Assembly (NCBI RefSeq): GCF_016901955.1 | Contig: NZ_JACJLC010000008.1 | Span: forward strand, 1-64,000 | Direction: 5' to 3' | Source: Pseudoflavonifractor phocaeensis | GTDB lineage: Bacteria; Bacillota; Clostridia; Oscillospirales; Oscillospiraceae | DNA length: 64,000 bases | Part shown: positions 1 to 8,694 of the stretch, one piece after another | How positions within the stretch are numbered: position 1 is the first letter of the stretch | Layout: every line of letters starts with the position of its first letter | Position numbers and translations under genes: made by a program | Notes under the pieces: generated by a model | Database searches by the model: none | Told to the model about the DNA's origin: nothing | What the model saw: the letters and a program-made list of their open reading frames with translations, nothing else

Positions 1-59
1 CGGACCTGACGGCCCACGGGGCCGCAGGCCGGCTTGTGCAGTCGCAGGGGCTTAGACGG

Positions 60-109
60 CGTCGCGGAGGGCGCGAAGCGTGACAAGAAAGAAGCGCACA
101 GCGCCCGGG
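60..109 (+). repeat. Fragment of a dispersed intergenic repeat
   Basis: Bases 60-86 match the last 27 bases of the element that follows eno (about 3228-3254) at nearly every position. Bases 90-109 resemble the head of the same element (AAGCGC...AGCGCCCGGG). The 145 bases before gpmI contain no complete gene. The start of the window probably lies in the spacer after an upstream gene. Confidence 0.5.
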
Positions 110-145
110 CGCGCCATGCGTATCTTTCAGAACAAGAGGTAACGT

Positions 146-1666
146 ATGAGTAAAACACCGACTACTCTCATCATCATGGACGGCTTCGGCCTGCGCGGCG
201 ACAAGAACGGCAACGCCATCGCCGCCGCCCACACCCCCAATCTGGACAAGATCTTTGCCGAAAACCCCGGCTGCAAGCTGGCGGCCTCCGGCATGGACGT
301 AGGCCTGCCCGAGGGGCAGATGGGCAACTCCGAGGTGGGCCACACCAACATCGGCGCCGGCCGGGTGGTGTTCCAGGACCTGCCCCGGATCACCAAAGCT
401 ATCCAGGATGGCGACTTCTTTGAGAACGAGGCCTATCTGGAGGCCATGGACGACTGCAAGGAGCGTGACAGCGCGCTGCACGTGTTCGGCCTGCTCAGCG
501 ACGGCGGCGTCCACAGCCACATCACCCACATTTTCGCCCTGCTGGAGCTGGCCAAGCGCCGGGGCCTCCAGAAGGTGTTCGTCCACTGCTTCCTGGACGG
601 CCGGGATGTACCTCCCGCCTCCGGCAAGGACTATGTGCAGCAGCTGGTGGACAAGTGCAAGGAGATCGGCGTGGGCCAGGTGGCCACCGTTATGGGCCGC
701 TTCTATGCCATGGACCGGGACAAGCGGTGGGACCGCCTGCAGCGGGCCTATGACGCCATCGTCCTGGGCGTGGGCACCGAGAACGCCGACCCGGTGGACG
801 GGGTGCAGAAGTCCTATGACGCCGGGGTCACCGACGAGTTTGTGGAGCCCATCGTGTGCGCCAAGGACGGTAAGGTGAAGGAGGGCGACTCCATCATCTT
901 CATGAACTTCCGCCCCGACCGGGCCCGGGAGATCACCCGCTGCTTTGTGGACCCCAACTTTACCGATGTGGAGCGCAAGCACGGTTACTTCCCCGTCACC
1001 TATGTGTGCACCACCGAGTATGACGCCACCATGCCCAACGTGCTTATCGCCTTCCCCCATCACGAGCTGGTGAACATTTTTGGCGAGTATATTGCCCGTC
1101 AGGGCTACACTCAGCTGCGCATTGCCGAGACTGAGAAGTATGCCCATGTGACCTTCTTCTTCAACGGCGGCGCCGAGCAGGTGTTTGCCGGGGAGGACCG
1201 GTGCCTGATCCCCTCCCCCAAGGTGCCCACCTACGATCTGCAGCCCCAGATGAGCGCCCCCGAGGTCACCGAGGAGGCCGTCAAACGCATCGAGAGCGGC
1301 AAGTACGACGTGGTCATCCTGAACTTCGCCAACTGCGACATGGTGGGCCACACCGGCGTGTTTGACGCCGCCGTGAAGGCCGTGGAGGCCGTGGATGAGG
1401 GCGTGGGCAAGGTGGTGGAGGCCACCACCAAAATGGGCGGCGTGTCCCTCATCACCGCCGACCACGGCAACGCCGACCGGATGCTGGACGACGACGGGGT
1501 CACCCCCTATACCGCCCACACCACCAACCTGGTGCCCTTCTACATCGTGGGCGCTGACGTGAAGCTGCGGGACGGCCGTCTGGCCGACATCGCCCCCACC
1601 ATGCTGGACCTGATGGGGCTCGAGAAACCGGCCGAGATGGACGGGGAGACCCTGATTCTGAACTGA
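146..1666 (+). CDS. gpmI: 2,3-bisphosphoglycerate-independent phosphoglycerate mutase
   Basis: Cytosolic glycolytic and gluconeogenic enzyme that interconverts 3- and 2-phosphoglycerate using two Mn ions. The protein is 506 residues, normal for the family. The metal ligand Asp12 lies in MDGFG and the phosphorylated nucleophile Ser62 in GNSEVGH. The C-terminal metal-binding motif TADHGNAD is present. The ATG is preceded by AAGAGGT. It sits 155 bp upstream of eno on the same strand, so consecutive glycolytic steps are encoded together. The assignment is secure. Confidence 0.97.
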   Translation: MSKTPTTLIIMDGFGLRGDKNGNAIAAAHTPNLDKIFAENPGCKLAASGMDVGLPEGQMGNSEVGHTNIGAGRVVFQDLPRITKAIQDGDFFENEAYLEAMDDCKERDSALHVFGLLSDGGVHSHITHIFALLELAKRRGLQKVFVHCFLDGRDVPPASGKDYVQQLVDKCKEIGVGQVATVMGRFYAMDRDKRWDRLQRAYDAIVLGVGTENADPVDGVQKSYDAGVTDEFVEPIVCAKDGKVKEGDSIIFMNFRPDRAREITRCFVDPNFTDVERKHGYFPVTYVCTTEYDATMPNVLIAFPHHELVNIFGEYIARQGYTQLRIAETEKYAHVTFFFNGGAEQVFAGEDRCLIPSPKVPTYDLQPQMSAPEVTEEAVKRIESGKYDVVILNFANCDMVGHTGVFDAAVKAVEAVDEGVGKVVEATTKMGGVSLITADHGNADRMLDDDGVTPYTAHTTNLVPFYIVGADVKLRDGRLADIAPTMLDLMGLEKPAEMDGETLILN

Positions 1667-1669
1667 GAA

Positions 1670-1757
1670 CGGGCGGACCTGGTGTCCCGCCCCTGCGAAG
1701 GCGGTATCCGGCGGAACTCCGCCGTACCAAATATAGCCCGGCGGGCATAGCCCGCCC
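1670..1757. repeat. Cluster of short GC-rich palindromes
   Basis: The gpmI-eno spacer holds three inverted repeats of the GGCGG...CCGCC type: GGGCG..CCCGCCCC at 1670-1690, CGGCGGAACTCCGCCG near 1710, and GGCGGGCATAGCCCGCC near 1739. They resemble units at 3.3-3.4 kb and 56.7 kb. In RNA they could form hairpins that stabilise or partly terminate the gpmI transcript. No protein is encoded here. Confidence 0.55.
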
Positions 1758-1806
1758 CCCACAATCCAAGTTACCCCTGCGGGGCAGAAAACCGCCCCAA
1801 AATTGA

Positions 1807-3120
<1,314 letters not shown>

Positions 3121-3123
<3 letters not shown>

Positions 3124-3254
3124 GAGGAAGCGCTGAGCGCCCGGGAGCAGGCGCACAGCGAACCGCGCAGACAAAAAAGCAGTTTGGCCGAAGGCCAAAG
3201 GTATTTTTTGCGGAGCGGTGAGCAGTGTGCCGTTGCGGAGGGCGCGAAGCGTGA
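3121..3254 (+). repeat. Dispersed repeat directly after the eno stop codon
   Basis: This element starts at the eno stop and aligns over about 135 bases, with small indels, to the minus-strand sequence directly after the rpsJ stop (49842 down to 49709). Shared blocks include GAACCGCGCAGAC, GCCGAAGGC, GCGGAGCGGTGA and GCGAAGCGTGA. Both copies have the orientation of the preceding gene. No conserved reading frame explains the similarity, so it looks like a structured 3'-UTR or mobile non-coding element. Confidence 0.7.
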
Positions 3255-3272
3255 CAAATGAAGCAAGCGCAA

Positions 3273-3311
3273 GGGGCCGCTGCCACATGGCAGCGGCCCC
3301 GCTTTTGTTTT
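3273..3311 (+). terminator. Rho-independent terminator of eno
   Basis: A perfect 12-bp stem (GGGGCCGCTGCC / GGCAGCGGCCCC) with a 4-base loop is followed by GCTTTTGTTTT. It lies downstream of eno and past the dispersed repeat, so the repeat is probably included in the eno mRNA. Confidence 0.9.
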
Positions 3312-3318
3312 GGGTTAG

Positions 3319-3437
3319 CGGCCGCCATATATGGCGGCCCTACATGCAAATCACAGCCCATTGCAGGGACGCACATCGTGCGCCCGGCGGGACGTTTCCC
3401 GCTCTGTCACGGGCGGGCGGATGATATCCGCCCCTAC
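3319..3437. repeat. Array of palindromic intergenic units
   Basis: Four adjacent inverted repeats occur: GCGGCCGCCATATATGGCGG, GGACGCACATCGTGCGCCC, GGCGGGACGTTTCCCGC and GGGCGGATGATATCCGCCC. Several end in CCTAC (CTAC read from one side). The area lies between the convergent terminators of eno and the methyltransferase gene. The layout resembles REP-like palindromes; a partner transposase is not present in the window. Confidence 0.6.
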
Positions 3438-3498
3438 AGACGGCAAAACTATCCCGGCGAAACAACTCACGCCATCCCATTTTCCGCCTCCACAGCAC

Positions 3499-3533
3499 AA
3501 AAGGGCCCCGTCGCTATCGCGGCGGGGCCCTTT
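3499..3533 (-). terminator. Terminator of the rRNA methyltransferase gene
   Basis: The stem AAAGGGCCCCG...CGGGGCCCTTT is followed on the minus strand by TTTT. It lies immediately downstream of the minus-strand gene at 3541 and converges on the eno terminator. Confidence 0.85.
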
Positions 3534-3540
3534 CACACCC

Positions 3541-4746
3541 TTATTTGTCCTCCAGCACCTGGAAGATATAGAATTTCAGATACAGGGACTGGTCCGCCCC
3601 CCACAGCACCGGATGGTCAGGGGCCTGGGTGCGGAACTCCACCTGCCGCAGCCGCCGGCGGGCGTCTCTGGCGGCCTCCCCCACGGTCTTGGCGAACAGC
3701 TCGGGGGTCATGAAGTGGGAGCAGGTGCAGGTGGCCAGATAGCCCCCGTCCCGCACCAGTTTCATGCCCCGCAGGTTGATCTCCCGGTAGCCGGTCACCG
3801 CCTTTTTCACCGAAGCCCGGGACTTGGTGAAGGCGGGCGGGTCCAGGATCACCAGGTCGAACTTCTCCCCCCGCTGTTCCAGGTCGGGCAGCAGATCGAA
3901 CACGTCGTGGCACTCAAACCGTACCCGGTCCTCCATGCCGTTGAGCTGGGCGTTACGGGTGGCCTGATCCACCCCCAGCTGGGAGGCGTCCACCCCCAGC
4001 ACCTCCCTGGCCCCGCCCTTGGCGGCGTTGAGGGCAAAGGAGCCGGTGTGGGTGAAGCAGTCCAGCACCCGTCCCCCTTTGGCCAGGGGCTGGATGGCCA
4101 GGCGGTTGTACTTCTGGTCCAGGAAGAAACCGGTTTTTTGTCCCTCGGCCACATCCACCTGGTAGCGCACCCCGTTTTCCACGATCTCCACCACCGGGTC
4201 GAAGGGGTCGGACAAAAAGCCCTTCACCCGCTCCATCCCCTCCTTCAGCCGCACCTTGGCGTCGCTGCGCTCGTAGATGCCCCGGATGGCAATGCCGTCC
4301 TCCGCCAGAATGTCCACCAGCAGCTCCAGAATGGTGGATTTCAGCTTGTCGATGCCCAGGGCCAGGGACTCCACCACCAGCACGTCGGAAAACTTGTCCA
4401 CCACTAGGCCGGGGAGGAAGTCGGCCTCCCCGAAAATCACCCGGCAGGAGGAGGTGTCCACTGTGTCCTTGCGGTACTGCCAGGCAGCCCGCACCCGGCC
4501 CTCCAGAAAGGCCCGGTCGATGACGGCGTCCCCCTTCCGGGACAGGACCCGCACGGCGATGGTGGAGGCCCGGTTCAGGAACCCCACCCCCAGGGGGTAG
4601 CCGTTGTAGTCCTGGATGGCCACCACGTCCCCGTCGGCAGGGTCGCCCACAATTTCACCGATCTCATTGTCATAGATCCAGGGGCCGCCGGCCTTGAAGG
4701 CCCGGCCCTCTCCCCGTCTCAGGCGGATGGCAGGTTTATCAGACAT
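3541..4746 (-). CDS. Class I SAM-dependent rRNA methyltransferase (RlmI/RlmK-like)
   Basis: Predicted 23S rRNA cytosine-C5 methyltransferase of the RlmI (YccW/YwbD) family, 401 residues. The N-terminus (about 1-75) is PUA-like (GRAFKAGGPWIYDNEI). A Rossmann methyltransferase domain follows, with SAM motif I VLDCFTHTGSFALNAA, motif IV LDPPAFTKS and the candidate catalytic cysteine in TCTCSHFM. The ATG at 4746 is followed by SDKPAIRLRR, as usual for the family. It lies downstream of nrdD on the same strand with a 78-bp gap. The exact target base is inferred from the family. Confidence 0.9.
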   Translation of the reverse strand: MSDKPAIRLRRGEGRAFKAGGPWIYDNEIGEIVGDPADGDVVAIQDYNGYPLGVGFLNRASTIAVRVLSRKGDAVIDRAFLEGRVRAAWQYRKDTVDTSSCRVIFGEADFLPGLVVDKFSDVLVVESLALGIDKLKSTILELLVDILAEDGIAIRGIYERSDAKVRLKEGMERVKGFLSDPFDPVVEIVENGVRYQVDVAEGQKTGFFLDQKYNRLAIQPLAKGGRVLDCFTHTGSFALNAAKGGAREVLGVDASQLGVDQATRNAQLNGMEDRVRFECHDVFDLLPDLEQRGEKFDLVILDPPAFTKSRASVKKAVTGYREINLRGMKLVRDGGYLATCTCSHFMTPELFAKTVGEAARDARRRLRQVEFRTQAPDHPVLWGADQSLYLKFYIFQVLEDK

Positions 4747-4824
4747 AAGGAAGTTCCTCCCTGTATGGAATGGCCCCGCAGGGGCGTCTGGGCCGCCGAC
4801 GGTGTGGCAGGCGGAGGGTCGGCA

Positions 4825-7140
4825 TTACACGCTGTGCTTCACCCGGTCATGCTCTTCCGCCCGCTTGGCGTTGTTGAACCGGTCCAGGGTGCCAACCAGG
4901 TAGCCGGTGATCCGGCGGATGCGCTCAAAGGGCACGTCGTCCTCGGTGCGGCCGCAACCGGGGCAGCGGTCCCCGATGATGCCGGAGAAGCCGCACACCG
5001 GGTCCCGGTCCACCGGGTGGTTCACGGAGCCGTAGCCGATGCCGCTCTCCTTCATGCAGCGGATGACCTTCTCAAAGGCCTCCAGATTGTCGCTGGGGTC
5101 GCCGTCCATCTCCACGTAGCTGATGTGTCCGGCGTTGGTGAGGGCATGGTAGGGCCCCTCGATCTGGATCTTCTCATAGGCGGAGATGGGATAGTATACC
5201 GGCACATGGAAGGAGTTGGTGTAATATTCCCGGTCGGTGATCCCCTCCAGCACCCCAAACCGGGCCTTGTCCAGCCGGACGAACCGGCCGGACAGTCCCT
5301 CGGCGGGGGTGGCCAGCAGGGAGAAGTTGAGTCCCCGCTTTTCGCTCTCCTTATCCATCCGGGAGCGCATGTGGGAAATGATCTCCAGGCCCAGCACCCG
5401 GGCCTTTTCGCTCTCTCCGTGGTGGACGCCGATGAGGGCCTTCAGGGTCTCGGCCAGGCCGATGAAGCCCACCGACAGGGTGCCGTGTTTGAGGACCTCC
5501 CGCACCTCGTCGTTCCAGTCCAGCTTGTCGCTGTCCAGCCACACCCCCTGACCCATGAGGAAGGGGTAGTTGTACACGTGCTTGCGGCACTGGATCTCGA
5601 ACCGCTCCAGCAGCTGGGCCACGCACAGGTCCATCATCCGGTCCAGGGACTCAAAGAAGGTGTTCACATCCCCCCTGGCCTTGATGGCCAGCCGGGGCAG
5701 GTTGATGGTGGTGAAGCTCAGGTTGCCCCGGCCGTTGCAGATCTCCCGGCTGGGATCGTACACGTTGCCGATGACCCGGGTGCGGCAGCCCATGTAGGCA
5801 ATCTCGGTCTCCGGATGGCCGGGCTTATAGTATTGCAGGTTGAAGGGGGCGTCGATGAAGGAGAAGTTGGGGAAGAGCCGCTTGGCGGAGCACCGGATGG
5901 CCAGCTGGAACAGGTCATAGTTGGGCTCCCCGGGATTGTAGTTGACCCCCTCCTTCACCCGGAAGATCTGGATGGGGAAAATGGGGGTCTCACCGCCCCC
6001 CAGGCCGGCCTCGGTGGCCAGCATCACGTTTTTCATCACCATGCGGCCCTCGGGGGAGGTGTCCATGCCGTAGTTGATGGAGGAGAAGGGGGTCTGGGCC
6101 CCCGCCCGGGAGTGCATGGTGTTCAGGTTGTGGATCAGGGCCTCCATGGCCTGGTAGGTGGCCCGGTCGGTCTCCTTCACCGCCCGCTGCTGGGCGAACT
6201 GCTGGGCCTGCTCCAGCAGGGTCTGATCCCCGTACCGGGCCAGGGCCTCCCGCTCGGCGGCAAAATAGGCCTCGTCCCCCGCCAGGGTGGGGCACAGGCC
6301 GGTCTCCTGCTCCAGGGCGGCCATCATCCCCTTCAGCTCTCCCTCCGGGTCCTCCGCCCCGGCCAGCAGCATCAGGGCCCGGGCCAGGTTCTGGCGGTAC
6401 ACCCGCTTAAAGGTCTTGCGTACCCCGTCGGCCATGCCGTAGTCGAAGTTGACCACGCTCTGCCCACCGTGCTGGTCGTTCTGGTTGGACTGGATAGCGA
6501 TACAGCACAGGGCGGCGTAGGAGGAGATATCGTTGGGCTCCCGCAGAGTACCGTGGCCGGTGGAGAAGCCCCCGGCAAACAGCTTTTGAATGTCGATCTG
6601 GCAACAGGTGGTGGTAAGGGTAAGGAAATCCAGGTCATGGATATGGATATCCCCCTCCCGATGGGCCCGGGCGTGGTCGGGGTTGAGGACAAACATATCG
6701 TAGAACTGCTTGGCCCCCTCGGAGCCGAACTTGAGCATAGACCCCATGGCGGTGTCCCCGTCGATGTTGGCGTTCTCCCGCTTGATGTCGGAGTCCTTGG
6801 CGGCGGAGAAGGTGATGTCCTCGTAGGTCTTCATCAGCCGGGTGTTCATCTCCCGGGCCCGGCTGCGCTCCTCCCGGTAGAGGATGTAGGCCTTGGCGGT
6901 CTGGATGTAGCCGTTGTCCATGAGTACCCGCTCCACCAGATCCTGGATGTGCTCCACGTCGGGCTGCTGCTCCCCCTCTACCTCCAGAATGGAAAGCACC
7001 TCATCGGCCAACCGCCTGGCCTCGGCCTCCTTCCCCGGCTTATAGGTGGCCCGGAAGGCCTTGTCGATGGCTCCGGCGATCTTATCCTCATTGAACTGGG
7101 TGAGCCGCCCGTCCCGTTTTCTGATCTTGGTGAGTGTCAT
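4825..7140 (-). CDS. nrdD: Anaerobic (class III) ribonucleoside-triphosphate reductase
   Basis: Glycyl-radical enzyme that reduces ribonucleoside triphosphates to deoxyribonucleotides without oxygen. The 771-residue protein begins at the ATG at 7140 (MTLTKIRKRDG), preceded by GGAG; upstream in-frame sequence lies in the promoter and is not coding. Residues 1-95 form the ATP-cone regulatory domain. The C-terminus carries the radical site RRITGYLVG and a cysteine site (DPVCGFSG...CPGCG) in which only three cysteines of a possible CxxC/CxxC set are visible. The activase gene nrdG is not in the window. An NrdR box covers the promoter. Confidence 0.95.
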   Translation of the reverse strand: MTLTKIRKRDGRLTQFNEDKIAGAIDKAFRATYKPGKEAEARRLADEVLSILEVEGEQQPDVEHIQDLVERVLMDNGYIQTAKAYILYREERSRAREMNTRLMKTYEDITFSAAKDSDIKRENANIDGDTAMGSMLKFGSEGAKQFYDMFVLNPDHARAHREGDIHIHDLDFLTLTTTCCQIDIQKLFAGGFSTGHGTLREPNDISSYAALCCIAIQSNQNDQHGGQSVVNFDYGMADGVRKTFKRVYRQNLARALMLLAGAEDPEGELKGMMAALEQETGLCPTLAGDEAYFAAEREALARYGDQTLLEQAQQFAQQRAVKETDRATYQAMEALIHNLNTMHSRAGAQTPFSSINYGMDTSPEGRMVMKNVMLATEAGLGGGETPIFPIQIFRVKEGVNYNPGEPNYDLFQLAIRCSAKRLFPNFSFIDAPFNLQYYKPGHPETEIAYMGCRTRVIGNVYDPSREICNGRGNLSFTTINLPRLAIKARGDVNTFFESLDRMMDLCVAQLLERFEIQCRKHVYNYPFLMGQGVWLDSDKLDWNDEVREVLKHGTLSVGFIGLAETLKALIGVHHGESEKARVLGLEIISHMRSRMDKESEKRGLNFSLLATPAEGLSGRFVRLDKARFGVLEGITDREYYTNSFHVPVYYPISAYEKIQIEGPYHALTNAGHISYVEMDGDPSDNLEAFEKVIRCMKESGIGYGSVNHPVDRDPVCGFSGIIGDRCPGCGRTEDDVPFERIRRITGYLVGTLDRFNNAKRAEEHDRVKHSV

Positions 7141-7194
7141 TTGCGCTCCGTTCCTTTCTCCGCAGGGGAAACGATTACGTTTGGTTATAATTGG

Positions 7195-7227
7195 ACACAA
7201 TATATTGTGTATATAGTCTTCGCACAA
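7195..7227 (-). promoter_or_regulatory. nrdD promoter with NrdR box
   Basis: On the minus strand a -35 TTGTGC (7222-7227) and a -10 TATATT (7199-7204) are separated by 17 bp. The perfect 16-bp palindrome ACACAATATATTGTGT (7195-7210) overlaps the -10 and matches the known NrdR box. NrdR would block transcription when dATP is high. NrdR boxes usually come in pairs about 31-32 bp apart; I see only one clear copy. Confidence 0.85.
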
Positions 7228-7272
7228 CCACAATGATACCGTATCTTGACAGGCCTCGTCAAGGCGCAAAAC

Positions 7273-7306
7273 AAAAAGCACGTCCCAAATTCAGGACATG
7301 CTTTTT
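7273..7306 (-). terminator. Terminator of the homocysteine methyltransferase-family gene
   Basis: The stem AAAAAGCACGTCC / GGACATGCTTTTT (one wobble) has a T-run on either strand. It separates the gene at 7346-8566 from the nrdD promoter. Confidence 0.8.
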
Positions 7307-7345
7307 GTCTGTTTCGCTGATTTGCGGGCATATGGCTTGACAGCC

Positions 7346-8566
7346 TTACAGCAGCACCAGACCGTACTTTCGGGCCATGTCCCGCAAAAAGTCCTCCTCC
7401 AGGTCCACGGTGCCGTCCCAAAAGGCCCGGCCCTGATAGAGCCGCAGAGCCTTTTCCAGCAGCTGGGGCACGTCGGACCAGAGGCAGAGGGCATCTTTTA
7501 CAACATACTGGTGTTCGGCAAAGATATCCAGGTCGTCCTCCTCCAGGATAGCGATCTTCAGAGCTCCCTGGGGAGACTCCTCCTCGGCCTCCAGAATGTC
7601 CTCCATCAGGTCGGGGGTGCACTCGATGGTCTCTCCCACATCCACGTCGGGAGTAATGAACCGTGCCTCCTTCTCGCTGGCGCAGGGGATCACGTCGGGG
7701 TCCCGCTCCACCGGGGGGAAGGCGGAAAAGTCCACCCGGGCCACCGCATGGCTGAGGGCGGCGATGTGGGCGGCGCCGGTGCCGCAGCACCCGCCGAAGA
7801 TCCGGGCCCCGGCGGCCGCCCAGACCGGCACCAACGCCGCCAGCTCCTCTGGGGTACAACAGGCTCCGGGCAATCCGGCGGATGGTTTGGCGATGAGGGG
7901 TACGCTGGCATAGGGGGTGAGGCGGGCCAGCTGCTTCGCCGTGTCCGCCGGGGCGGTGCAGTTCAGACCAAAGGCGGCCACTCCCATGCCCTGCATGACG
8001 ATGAGGGCGGCCAGCACGTCGGTGCCGGCGGGGGTGCGGCCCTCGTCGTCGCAGGTAAAGCACACCCACACCGGCTTGTCCGACACGCTCCTGCAGGCCA
8101 GCACGGCGGCCCTGGCCTGGGCCATATCGGTCATGGTCTCCAGGAAAAACAGATCCACTCCGGCCACGGCCAGGGCGGCGGCCTGCTCGGTATACACCGC
8201 CACCATTTCCTCAAAGCTGCTGTCACCAAAGGGGGTAAGCGTCAGACCCGCCGGGGCCAGATCTCCGGCCACCAGTACGCCCGCTCCGGCGGCCTGCCGG
8301 GTGAGCTCCACCAGCCGGCAGTTGAGCTCCGCTACCTGACCCGCCAGGCCGTGGGGCTCCAGCATAACCCGGTTGGCCCCGAAGGTGGGGGCCAGCAGCA
8401 CCCGGCTGCCGGCGGCCACATAGCTCCGCTGGACCTCCAGCAGGGCCTGGGGGTGATCCAGCGCCCACCGCTCGGTGCAGGCCCCGGCGGGCATGCCCAG
8501 CTCCATCAGCCGGGTGCCGGTGGCGCCGTCCATCACAAGGGGCAGGGATATAGGGGTGGTGTCCAT
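7346..8566 (-). CDS. Homocysteine S-methyltransferase-family protein with C-terminal extension
   Basis: The first ~285 of 406 residues match the zinc-dependent homocysteine-binding barrel of the MetH N-terminus/BHMT family. The zinc ligands are Cys203 (LNCTAP) and Cys260-Cys261 (GGCCGTG), and the N-terminus reads MDGATGTRLMELGM. Residues about 290-406 form an acidic extension (EEDDLDIFAEHQYVVK) that I do not recognise. No folate or cobalamin domain follows, so it is not a full MetH; the methyl donor could be a methylated amino acid, S-methylmethionine or a separate corrinoid protein. A nearby upstream ATG is out of frame. Confidence 0.85.
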   Translation of the reverse strand: MDTTPISLPLVMDGATGTRLMELGMPAGACTERWALDHPQALLEVQRSYVAAGSRVLLAPTFGANRVMLEPHGLAGQVAELNCRLVELTRQAAGAGVLVAGDLAPAGLTLTPFGDSSFEEMVAVYTEQAAALAVAGVDLFFLETMTDMAQARAAVLACRSVSDKPVWVCFTCDDEGRTPAGTDVLAALIVMQGMGVAAFGLNCTAPADTAKQLARLTPYASVPLIAKPSAGLPGACCTPEELAALVPVWAAAGARIFGGCCGTGAAHIAALSHAVARVDFSAFPPVERDPDVIPCASEKEARFITPDVDVGETIECTPDLMEDILEAEEESPQGALKIAILEEDDLDIFAEHQYVVKDALCLWSDVPQLLEKALRLYQGRAFWDGTVDLEEDFLRDMARKYGLVLL

Positions 8567-8605
8567 GGTTCTTCATTTCCTCCTGAGCAGGCATATTTGC
8601 GCATT

Positions 8606-8635
8606 ATTATAGCACAGTCCGTCTACCCGGCGCAA
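8606..8635 (-). promoter_or_regulatory. Promoter of the homocysteine methyltransferase-family gene
   Basis: Minus strand -35 TTGCGC (8630-8635), 18-bp spacer, -10 TATAAT (8606-8611), about 40 bp before the start codon, with AGGAGG as ribosome binding site. No SAM riboswitch fits in the short leader. Confidence 0.7.
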
Positions 8636-8649
8636 GGTGGCGTTCCAGG

Positions 8650-8678
8650 AAAAATGGCCGCCCATGGCGGCCATTTTT
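8650..8678 (-). terminator. Terminator of the SLH-protein gene
   Basis: A perfect 13-bp stem AAAAATGGCCGCC / GGCGGCCATTTTT with a 3-base loop ends in a T-run, 17 bp beyond the SLH gene stop. Confidence 0.9.
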
Positions 8679-8694
8679 CGGATCCGTTTGAAGT

